In this document: positions 25,701-37,700 of the stretch, in pieces
How the letters are laid out: each line of letters begins with the position of its first letter
Position numbering within the stretch: the first letter of the stretch is position 1
NCBI GenBank assembly: GCA_949316495.1
Contig: OX439004.1
Location: 39,376,561-39,440,560 of the forward strand
Length of the DNA stretch: 64,000 nucleotides
Reading direction: 5' to 3'
Source of the DNA: Amphiduros pacificus
Taxonomy: Eukaryota; Annelida; Polychaeta; Phyllodocida; Hesionidae
Translations under genes and position numbers: made by a program
The notes under the pieces: model-generated
What the model was told of the DNA's origin: nothing
Seen by the model: only the letters and a program-made list of their open reading frames with translations
Database searches by the model: none

Positions 25701-28700
25701 AGCCCATGACTCTGGGCTTTCACATGATTCAACTTTACCATACCTGTCACTAGATGTCGCCTCCTGCCCCGTGCCTCTCTTGCCAACCAACTCCCCATCA
25801 AGGTCATCATCAGGGGCTGAAAGACAAAAAAATATCATCAATAACTGAATTTTACTATGAATAAATCAACTGAAGTTTTTTTTACTGAACAGCCTCAGAT
25901 TATTGTGGATATACTTTGTCACTATAAACCATAACATAGACAGTAATAACAAAATGGCAATATATATATTTTGATTGTACATATATATTAACCAGTGACA
26001 TCTGGTGTGAAGTAAGACATAAAGTTAATGTGTATCTGATGTGTTATGGAGTGTGCCATATGCCGCTGTGATTATTTCCTTGCATGACGCATAATGTCAA
26101 TGGCACTTGAACCTCCATATTACATTCTACAGGCACGTCAAGTGTGTGTCAAACTGCTATTTGAATTCGTTATTCTATTTCAGGTACAAATTCATGTAGT
26201 TTAAAATGTCACAAATACAATATGACTTTATGACGATCAGCTAATTCCACCAGTGCTTCCCACTGGACTGTTTAAATTAGTGAAAAAAGGGAATATTTTA
26301 CAAAATGATACTGTTTACAAAAGTTGCTGGTCACGGCCAAACAATTATTAGCTTCGGACAACAGAGCAAGCTCAAATTTTAAACACTGATCTCTAAAAAC
26401 TACTTGATCAACAAATGAATTAAGCACAATAAATTATGTTGTTTGCACAATGTTATATGTTCATGACCACAGCAGGGGACATAAAATTGACAGATTATCT
26501 CCACAGCAGCAATAAATTTTAAGATAGTAATCACAGAGTGTTTTGAGTAGGGTGGTGTGATAACTTACAAGGTTGGCCAGTCTCCAGAGTTTCCTTAGAG
26601 GCTCGGGACTGCAGGACTTTGCTACCTACAGAGTGCAAGATGAGACACTCCATGCTCACCAATAATCCAGTGATAATCCAGTGATAATCCAGTGATAATC
26701 CAGTGATAATCCAAAACACTTTACACGATTTCTTCACTTTTCCTTAAAATGATATCTGTGACCCTTTCTAATGCTTCTAGTGCTCGTAATCCAAAAGCCC
26801 ATATATTCAAATGGATAGCCTCAAATCTTTTTATAAATCCCGTTTTAAATGTTTGAGCTGAAGATTTAAAATTGTCTGTCCAGCATAATATATCTGGAAA
26901 TCCATAGATCCCTTCTTAACACTGCTGTACCAAACCACTCTCCTTTAATTCATATACTGTGATCCTTCACCCCAAAAACAAGAGAGTGTCTTTTTAATGA
27001 AATGAGCAGCACCATCCCTGATTGCCTGTGTTGCTAGCCAGCTACCTGGCTGGTGGGTCCACAAACAATACAGAAATCCCAGAGTTACATGTCACACTCA
27101 CTCATTACCAGGGATGGAGTGCTGCCTTATTGTTCATTGATTTTATCATCTTAATATTGCTGAATGTTCTTCAATATTGACCATCATAAATTATCTTCTA
27201 CTATAATTTTGGGTTCATTATCATTTCATTACATAATTTGGCTACGGTTCTGTAATAATTGAGTAATTTAAAACACATAAAATGAACATGCCATGTACTT
27301 TTTTTATTGGTCCATTCATCCCTGCGGCATCTTGATATCAGCGGCTGGGATCAAACTCTACTTCTGTGATCTGATATCAGCAGCAGATCCAGAGGATCAG
27401 ACCCACACAATCACCACCTGATATCAGCCATTCATCAGGCTAATATCCAGTGATAACATTAACTTAATATCTTAATCTGCATAACTAATCATTTTCTGTG
27501 ATCTTACTTGTTCCAGCAAATATGATCACTGAGAGCCAAGATGTCTTAAGATTTGGGTTAAAGCTACCAGTGGATAATTTATTCAAAGGGAGCAGAATTC
27601 TCATTTTGAGTTTAATCATATTATAAACATTCTTCACAACTTCGACTTTCTGAGAATATCCTCATGTGTACAAGATAAAACTCATATCTCATGAGAAAAA
27701 TGTTTTCAAAACAATTTTTCTGTGGTTTTTATGCAAATTGGTGCATCTTTCATGAGATGTATAAATCTTGCAACAGGAGTGTCTTAATAACCATGAAATG
27801 ACGATGATGATTTTAAGAAAAAGAAGAGCACTGACTCTAAGTTCCCTGCCATTGAATGTAGTAGAACAATATTTCCGGAATAGTGGTTACCATAGCAACA
27901 TTAATCATACAATCACAGCCATTATCAAATTCTTCCGAGCAATCCCTTGGACCTTATATCGTGCTAACACTATATGTGGATGAACTATCAAACATAGGCA
28001 TCAGAGATGCATCAACCCTCAGCCCTGGTAACTCATTGCACAACATTCGCTCCACACAATATTTGTGAACAAAACGTCACTGCACCAAGGCAAATTGATG
28101 CAGGGGTAAAAAACCCATAAAATCTACTTCCTTTGATAGCTTAGGTGTGTCAAGTATCATGAAACTGTCATCATTTACTCTAGAATTATTGATATGGGCC
28201 TGTGACCTTGAAAAGCAGGTTAAGGTCACCGTCCATCAAACTCATCTGGAGTCTTCCCAGATTCTTATGTGTGTCAATTTTCATGAAGCTGCCATCATTT
28301 GTTCTAAAGTTATCACGATGACAAGGATGATTTCACATAATTGTCCCTGTGACCTTGAAATCAGGTGAAGGTCATGTTCCATCAAGAGAAGTCTGAGGTC
28401 TTCACCAGATGCTTGTGTGTGTCAAATCTCATAAAGCTGCCATCATTCGTTCTTGAGTTATTGCGATTCTTGGGATTTCACATAATTGTCCCTGTGACCT
28501 TGAAAAATAGATCAAGGTCGCCGTCCACCGAACTAGTCCGAGGTTTTCACCAGATGCTTATGCGTGTAAAGTTTCATGAAGCTGCCATCATTTGTTCTTG
28601 AGTTATCACGATGACAAGGATGATTTCACATAATTGTCCCTGTGACCTTGAAAAGTAGGTGAAGGTCATGTTTCAAAGAAAAAATTCTGAGGTCTTCACC

Positions 28701-31700
28701 AGATGCTTGTGTGTGTCAATTCTCATAAAGCTGCCATCATTCATTCTTGAGTTATTGCGATTCTTGGGATTTCACGTAATTGTCCCTGTGACCTTGAAAA
28801 ATAGGTCAAGGTCGCTGTCCACCGAACTAGTCCGAGGTTTTCACCAGATGCATATGCGTGTAAAGTTTCATGAAGCTGCCATCATTTGTTCTTAAGTTAT
28901 CACGATGACAAGGATGATTTCACATAATTGTCCCTGTGACCTTGAAATCAGGTGAAGGTCATGTTCCATCAAGAGAAGTCTGAGGTCTTCACCAGATGCT
29001 TGTGTGTGTCAAATCTCATAAAGCTGCCATCATTCGTTCTTGAGTTATTGCGATTCTTGGGATTTCACATAATTGTCCCTGTGACCTTGAAAAATAGGTC
29101 AAGGTCGCCGTCCACCGAACTAGTCCAAGGTTTTCACCAGATGCTTATGCGTGTAAAGTTTCATGAAGCTGCCATCATTTGTTCTTGAGTTATCACGATG
29201 ACAAGGATGATTTCACATAATTGTCCCTGTGACCTTGAAAAGTAGGTAAAGGTCATGTTTCAAAGAAAAAATTCTGAGGTCTTCACCAGATGCTTGTGTG
29301 TGTCAAATCTCATAAAGCTGCCATCATTCGTTCTTGAGTTATTGCGATTCTTGGGATTTCACATAATTGTCCGTGACCTTGAAAAATAGGTCAAGGTTGC
29401 CATCCATCGAACTCATTCGAGGTTTTCACCAGATGCTTTTGTGTGTCAAGTTTCATGAAGCTGCCATCATTTGTTCTTGAGTTATCGCGATGACAAGATG
29501 ATTTCACATAATTGTCCCTGTGACCTTGAAAAGTAGGTGAAGGTCATATTTCATAGAAAAAATTCTGAGGTCTTCACCAGATACTTATGTGTGTCAAATC
29601 TAATAAAGCTACCATCATTCGTTCTTGAGTTTTTGTGATTCTTGGGATTTCACATAATTGTCCCTGTGACCTTGAACAATAGGTCAAGGTCGCCGTCCAT
29701 CGAACTCGTCCGAGGTTTTCACCAGATGCATATGTGTGTCAAGTTTCATGAAGCTGCCATCATTTGTTCTCGAGTTATCGCGATGACAAGATGATTTCAC
29801 ATAATTGTCCCTGTGACCTTGAAAAGTAGGTGAAGGTCATGTTTCATAGAAAAAATTCTGAGGTCTTCATCAGATACTTATGTGTGTCAAATCTCATAGA
29901 GCTACCATTATTCGTTCTTGAGTTATTGTGATTCTTGGGATTTTACATAATTGTTCCTGTGACCTTGAAAAATAGGTCAAGGTCGCCGTCCATCGAACTC
30001 GTCCGAGGTTTTCACCAGATGCATATGTGTGTCAAGTTTCATGAAGCTGCCATCATTTGTTCTTGAGTTATCGCGATGACAAGGATGTTCGCTACAGACA
30101 TACATACATACATACATACATACATACAGACATACATACATACATACATACATACCCACGCCAGGAGTACTGCAATACCCTCAGCCTGATTACATCAGGG
30201 GCTGAGGGTAAAAACTGACAAATGAAAGGACTGCACCCAAATATATGTCCCCCTTCGACATTAACGAGGCTGGAGCACTAAAAGGCTATATATTTCGCCC
30301 ATTTTGAAAGCAAATTTGTTAATAATGACGTCCTTGGCAGATGTTACAGAAAAATTTGCCTTTTTTGTGGCATTTAAGTAATGTGATGTTATCTTGAAAT
30401 GCAGACTGACCCTGCTGCCATGTAACAAATAGCAAAATCAAAACATACCTTCAAGATTTGCCTCGAGGAAGCTTACAAGTTCCTGTAAATCACCCAGCAT
30501 CTTCTGGAGATCTCCAGCCCTCTCCGCAACCACTTCCGGTGGAAGATCTTTTTCATCTCCGACTATGTCCTCAACCAAAGAATTGAGCTCATTAAGGCGA
30601 CCCTGAAAAGGCACAGAAATATATATTTGTGATAAGTGTGATTTGAAAATGTCTGTATGAAATAATTTTATACTCACAATATTGGTCATAAGCACTAGGC
30701 CAGTAATCAAGGAGTAGGCCTCAGTACTGATATTTTAACGATTACCGTATTTACTCGTGTATAAGACGACTCATGTATAAGACGACCCCCCAAAATTGAG
30801 GTTATTTTGCTTGAAATGACCAATTTCCTAATATAAGACGAGTTGGTTTTTCTCGAGAAATCGGCTCTGCTACCATTCAAGCTTGGCGGCCATTTTAAAA
30901 GTGAAACGTAAATATGCTTACGATACAAGATCTTAACGGTCTTATATGCGAGTATTTACGGTAAAACGTAAATACGATGTTCATATTTTCGAAATAACGG
31001 ATATCGGACATAGCGGATCGATTTTAATTCCGTTTTAAATGATAGATAAAGGTATTTACCCAATATTATCACAAATTCGCTTTGCAGGTCAAGAACAGAA
31101 AAAAAAAAACATCCATTCATTTAACATGCATTACGCAATACGAGGTCGTCATTTTAAAAAGTGGGAGTGATGTAGCGGATCGATTTTATTTGCGTTTTAA
31201 ATGATAAATAAAGGTATTTACCCAATATTACACTTTGCAGGCCAAGAACAGAACAAAACCATCCATCCATTTAACATGCATTACGCAATACTAGCTCGAT
31301 ATAATTAAATAATAAACATAATTTTAATAGAAATAGAATTAAGACATGCATATATGATTTACGCAACACAAGATCGCCATTGTGAAAGGCGGGAAAGGCT
31401 CTTGTTTTTGACGCGAAAACGATCGTTAACTTGCATTGAAATATTATTATATTGCGCAATAATGGATGGTTTTGTTCTGTTCTCGACCTGCAAAGTGTAA
31501 TTTGTAATAATATGGGGTATATATCTTTATTTACCATTTGAAATGCACTTAAAATCGATCCACTACGTCCGATGTCTGTTATTTCGAGGACGTCACATAC
31601 ATAGTATTACGTTTTACTTTGTGGAGAAATTCTTGACCTGCGAAGCATAATATTTGATAATATTGGGTAAATACCTTTATTTATCATTTAAAAAGAATGT

Positions 31701-34700
31701 TTCTAATAAAAATTCTTTGTTTTGACGCAAAGGTCTAGGATGTGGAGAAATTTGTAGTGCCGTAATTTTTTGGCATAAATCCTCATCCACAGGTTGCTCT
31801 CGTGTATAAGACGACCCCCCAAACATTAACTAAGGTTTTGTGTACGAAAACCCTGTCTTATACACAAGTAAATACGGTACATAAAAATTCAGAAAATTCC
31901 CCTCTAATCTATTATAATAACAGATTTGTTATTGCTAATACCCAAACAGAAATAAATAATATCAGACTTTTGTTTTGAAGATTACAAAATTGAAATGAAA
32001 ATATTACCCTTTTTTCAAAGCAATGTCATTTTTGAACAAATATTTGAAGTGTCCATACCTTGAGACTTTCACATAAGTTCTGGCTTTCTATGAGTTGTTT
32101 GCGGAGTGATGTGTTGTCCTGTTTCTGAGCCTATAAACGGTAATATTAGATGAATTTCTACATCCAAATAGAACATTCAAGATGATATATCACACTGCTG
32201 ACAAGAAGTTGACAATGAATCCTTTATATAAATGTTTGTAACATTAATCCTCTTCAGAATAAACTTATAAAACTCTACATCATACATATAAATTTGTACC
32301 CCCCTGTCACATAACAAAATATCATTCTTGAGTTGTCTTTTCTAATTAAATCCTTTACGCAATAAACCTATAAATGTTCCAAATGTTACCTGAAATAAAG
32401 CTCATAAGATATTGCTGTTACCTCTATGGATTCCAGGAGCTCTGTTTTGTCCTTTTTGTTGACATCTTCAAGTTTCTGTGTGAGCACTGCGTTCTGTCTC
32501 TCAGCATTCTTCAGTCTGAAGCGTAGCTCTGCCAACTCTCCCTGCAGTGCCTGCAGCTGTACATCGGGGCCGTACAGCTTGGGGTTGCTTCCGGAGGGTG
32601 GCAGACCACTGGCAGAGTTCCGTCGCACTGGTATTCCTGATGGGCGTTCCTCGCCGGATTGTTTGGCTTTGTACTGCAGGCCGCGCATGACTCTACTGCA
32701 TCGCTGTAACTGCGACTTCAAATGACCAACCTGCACAAAACAATAACACATCAAATATCGTCAGCATAAATCCTTACATTATCCAAAGACAGATTGAAAT
32801 GAGTGCAATAAACATGCAACCAATGTAAAGGGCATCCAAATCTATGACTATTTGATGAGAGTCCCCTTTCCTTATCATAATGCGAGTATCATTCCTGTGC
32901 TAACAAATCGTTCTGCCAATGTATACAAGATAAACAATCATGGAAATTAGCACGGTTCTGGTGTATGTATAGATCAGAACACAGCAAATCGCTATTATGC
33001 AACAGTCTGATGATCCAAATAATCCAATATGGAGCAGTAAGATTTGATTAACAAAAAATACAAAAAAACAAAACAAAACATGAAGTGCTCAAGTATGGGT
33101 CACATGCCGTTTGTGTTTTTACTTCTTCTTGATTCTTGTATGTTATCCTAACCCTGATGACATCCTGCCCTGTCATACTTGCGAGTCTACTCCTCCCAGG
33201 TCATATCTATATATATATATATATATATATCAATCTCAGATCTGCTTCGACATCATTGAAGTGTTTCAGGTGTACAGAACTTTCACACTATGAATAAACG
33301 TCACTAGTTCTGGCCGTACGATGTGGCAACTTTATATCAAGCCTCATTACTGTGGGAGACATAAGTGCCTGCAAAAAGCAAAGTCAATCTCCTAAACAAT
33401 TGCTACCTGCTGTGGTATTAAGTACTTTGGCTTCTATTTAAAAAAATCCTATTTGAGGCTAATCTTGTAATCTACATGTTAGTGTAAGTAGGCGGTGAAC
33501 AGACTGATATCTTATACCACCTTGTAACACTTGCTTTTTCCATATATAGCTGATAAATGAATAATCTCTCTTTAAAACATGCATAAGCCTCTTTTCATTC
33601 AAACTTTTGAATATGCCTTTTATTTCTATTCATATGGGTTTATAACTTATCCTGTTTTGGTAATAGAATCATCCCCAAGCAAAGTGAACCAAATATTTCA
33701 TGTATCGATTGGCAATGATGATATCATTTTGAATTTTCAGTTTTGTAAGTATTGACATCATTATGCACTTCTTTTTCTTTGTTTACATGATATAGGAATG
33801 TATTCATACGCAACAGCAGATGGGCAAATTAGAGCCTATGACATGGTCTCACACACTCCATTGTGGGGTAAATTGTTCTAATCATACTGACCACAGATAC
33901 AATTAATTCACAACCAGGAAGTGATTTCATACTATTCAGGGCCATTACTGGGTAACAGCGTATATAAAAAAAACCATTTGTGTTAGCAAAAAAAATTATC
34001 AATTTGGAATCTTGGAATACATTATCTTCATTCTTGGATTTATAGTTAAGGAAACCTGGAAAGAATTTCCAAAAAGAAAATATTTGAGGTGTTTTGGAAT
34101 GCATTTACCTGGTCTCTGAGTTCGGGAACACTGTCAGAGTGGCCATAGTCGGCATACTGTGCCAGGTTGAGGCCGTGCAGAGAGGAGGACGGGGAGACGT
34201 CTATAGACGGGGACAGGTCCCTCATGCGGTGTGTGATGTTCTCGGTGGACACGGACGTGGCCTGGCTGCGTGCCCGGGGACGCGCCCGGTCTGACTCGCT
34301 GGTCGTGCTCTGCATGCTGCTCAGGTTCGACTCACTCCGGCTACGCTGAGGACTCCGTGGAAGCAGTCCGGTATCTTCCAGCAAACCTCGGTAATACTTC
34401 ATCTTCTCCGTCTGACTGCGCACGGTCTGCTCAGTTGATGCCAGCTTTCCTGATAACATCTTATTCTGAACCTGAGTACACATAACAAAACTACTTTATA
34501 TCAGTTATCAAGGATATTTGGATGCAATTTTCTTTAAATCAATTCAATAAACCAATCACTGGCATTTTCAAAATCACAATCACAATTTTTAAAATCACAA
34601 TTCTGATCAATAAATCTATAATTCAATATGTTTTGCAATACGAGATTATTTTGTGCTGTGAAAAATGTTCAGATCATCCTACCTTTGCATCATTAATTTC

Positions 34701-37700
34701 AGTCCTCATGCTTTCCATCTGCTTCTGCAGTGCCACCTGTGCCTGGGAATTAGAACTACTGCCATTCTTCATACTGGCTACAGGTATCTTGCTCTTGGAC
34801 CTGACATCTGGCATAGAATCTGACTTTGTCACTGGTAATCGCCCCTTGGCTTTGTCTAACTCTTCCTTCAGCCTCTCAATCTCCTGTGCCATTTGTACGA
34901 TGAGTTCTGGGTTGAACCCTGACTCGTTGCCGTGAGCCTGCGAGTCCAGCTCTATCTGTCTCTTGAGGAGGCTGTTCAAGTGTTCTGTGTGTGCAAGCTG
35001 AGCTTCAAGTCTTGGCACCTGTGAGTTTGCATCTCTCTGCTGTGATAATTCATCAAGCTCACATTGCTTCTGATGAAGCTCTTCTCTGGCTTCTTGTAAC
35101 TGCTGTTTTAATACTGGTATGACCCTGGGGTCGAGGTTGGACTTTGGCGAGTTAAGAATACTATCAAGTTGGTGATGGAGATTCTGAGCCTGCTTCTGGC
35201 TGTGCTGGAGTTCCTGGCTGAGATGTTCCACCTGTGTGGCGTGTGGAAGCTCCGATCTGTCCTGGTCATTCTCACCTGGAATGTCCCGCGACTGATCCGA
35301 CATACTGACATGCTGTAGCAGTTCACTGTTCTGTACGTGTGCTTTCTGAAGCTCTGATTTCAGATTTTGTACAACCTCCTGTAGCTGTTCCACAGACATT
35401 TTTGACAGAGAAAGGTCGTCAGGAACGACCTCGTCAACACCCGGTAATTCTCTGAAAGATGGCAAGAAACTAAGTTGTCCGAAACCAAAGGTTTCATTTG
35501 CTGCTGATATATCAAGCCCGCTTGGCTCATTGGCTCCGCCCACTCCTCCTCCACGGTGTTTGATTGGCTGCTGCTGCTGGAGGCGGGACTGAAGAGAAGC
35601 ATTCCATCGCTTACTCTCCTCTAGCTGAGTCTGTAAAGATCTGATCTGATCTGCCAGAGCGCCCTCTGTCTGATAACTCTCACCTACTAACATTACAGAA
35701 AAACACCAAAATTTCAAATAAATGGCTTTTCTGAGACGCCAAATATTAAAAATATAGCACACATTAAGTGGAAAATATATTTAAAATATTTGGAAGAAAT
35801 ATAAGATTTCCTCATGTTTTTGTATCTGTCTGTCCATAGCAGATCATAGAAATATCAATGATAATCTTTAAAATCATCAATGATAATCTTTAAAAGGTCA
35901 GTAAAAATTCAATTTATCATTTGACACAATTTCTTTGCCTAAAGTATCTCTCGAAAGTTAGGTTACTTTAATAATGATGATATAAACTCCATATAAGCAT
36001 ACCATTTTTGTGCACTGTACCAGCAGGTGGCAGTGCAGCTGTTGTGATCTGTGATTCAAGAGCTTCTCTCAGTTGGCTGTTCTTATCTACTCCTTCCTCA
36101 AGCTGACTGCGTAATGCTTTCACTGCCGACAGCTCAATCTCAAACGCATGGGACTGGCCACTTCAACAACAATTATAGACAAATTGACAAGAAATGTCAA
36201 ACAAGAACTTAGAATTACTTTAATCTTGTATCATTCATATATAAAATGGCATATTTCAAAATATTCAACATTGAAATATTCAACATTAGTTTTTTTAAAG
36301 AAATTCATTATTTGTCTTGTTGCACTTATTTCTTTATAAAAAGAGGAGGAGGGTTCCTGAATCAACAATCTTATCTTAAGATAACAAATAGTTATGTACT
36401 TAAAAAGTGAATGGAATCACTGTATATTCATGTTATGCATTATGAGGTATAACGGTGCTCACGTGTGCGAGGTGTTTCCTGATTGGTTAAGAGTGACGTA
36501 GATATCTCTCTCGGCCCGCAGTGCCTCGTTGAGTCCATTAGTTTCCTTCATCTGATCCTGCATTACCTGCTGCAGCTGCAAGCATTCAAACCTCCCCACC
36601 GTCAGAACATACACTCCTACTAAATACATCTCTCAATAACATGGCAAAATATCAGGTACTAAACAACTAATACAATCATCTTTTTATTTTGTGGACGAAG
36701 AGCACTCACAGAAGAGTTGTATAGGTTTTGATGAGGTTAGGTGCAATTAATTTTTCCCCAAATCACATTCAGGCATGATAAAGAGAATCTAATAAATAAA
36801 CATCAAATTTCATAAACAGTTTTGGCTCTTATAAAGTAGGGTGAAAATGACTGGCACAAAAGGTTTTGTTTCTGACATCTTAAAGCTGGAATTCTTGAAA
36901 GGAGGAATGGAGGGACAGACAAAAAGATGGACAGAAAACTGATTACTATATCTTGATGAGGAGGGTTTAATGACTGATTGAGGCTTGTTACCTGGATGGA
37001 GCCTTCCCCGCCCACTGTGGTCTGAGAGCGTTGCGGAGTTCCCGGTCTCTCAAGCTCTTCTCTCAGTCGCTCTACCTCCTTCCTCAGACCAGCAACTTCA
37101 CCGATATCCCGCAGACCTGCGCTGTGCAGAATCTGACGCAACTCATTCTGGAAAGAAACAATATCTCCTTATTTAGAATAAAGATATCACTATATTTGAT
37201 TAATTCATATACTCAACAAGAAATTTGGTAAAAAAGCACAACTGTACTTAACTACAACAGACGACCACATATCATATTCTAAACAATGCAAACCACAATA
37301 CACATTTGTACAACACTACAATGTACTATTATATCATTTTATTCAACTGGTGACATCACTTTCTTTGAAACCTATCAAATTTTCTCTTTTAAGCAAAACA
37401 TATAAATGATTTTTTTTTATTAGCAAAACTGGAATTTGAAAAATTTGAATTATATTTAATTTCATAATCAACACCTTATTTCAACACACCAAATCTTTAT
37501 CAAAACCAAAGTGCTCATTTGGCACATAATTGTTATATTCATTTGTACTTTAAGATTTATCTCTAATTTCATAAAAAAAAACCCGTACAGTCACACCTAG
37601 ATTGGTACCAGAACCTTGAGCTAATAATCTTTGTCTTTGAGAGTCAAATCTTATTTTATAAAGTAACATATTTCTAAATGTTTAAAAAAAAATATACTGT

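Larger units (their letters stand above)
28015..30209 (+). mobile_element. Pearl-like (Helitron-related, HINE-type) non-autonomous element
   Basis: Order of parts: a left terminal ACCCTCAGCCCTGG at 28015-28028; a short lead; about 13 tandem core repeats of about 147 bp; a CATA microsatellite at 30094-30156; then a right-end palindrome at 30177-30209 with arms ACCCTCAGCC and GGCTGAGGGT. The left end is inverted relative to the last arm. This is the architecture described for pearl elements of bivalves: terminal repeat, tandem core, tetranucleotide tract, terminal repeat. No protein is encoded. No clear target duplication seen. Confidence 0.6.

Noticed and set aside
28365-29188. Three similar 78-codon plus-strand frames
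   Set aside because: They are copies of the 293-bp core dimer of the pearl-like element, with no start or codon pattern of a gene.
34094-34485. Plus-strand open frames opposite e26
   Set aside because: Antisense shadows; the minus-strand frame has splice sites, phase match and family-like sequence.
36147-36153. Acceptor TGGCCAG for e24
   Set aside because: Using it puts the exon in a frame with an early stop; GTTGAAG keeps the frame open.
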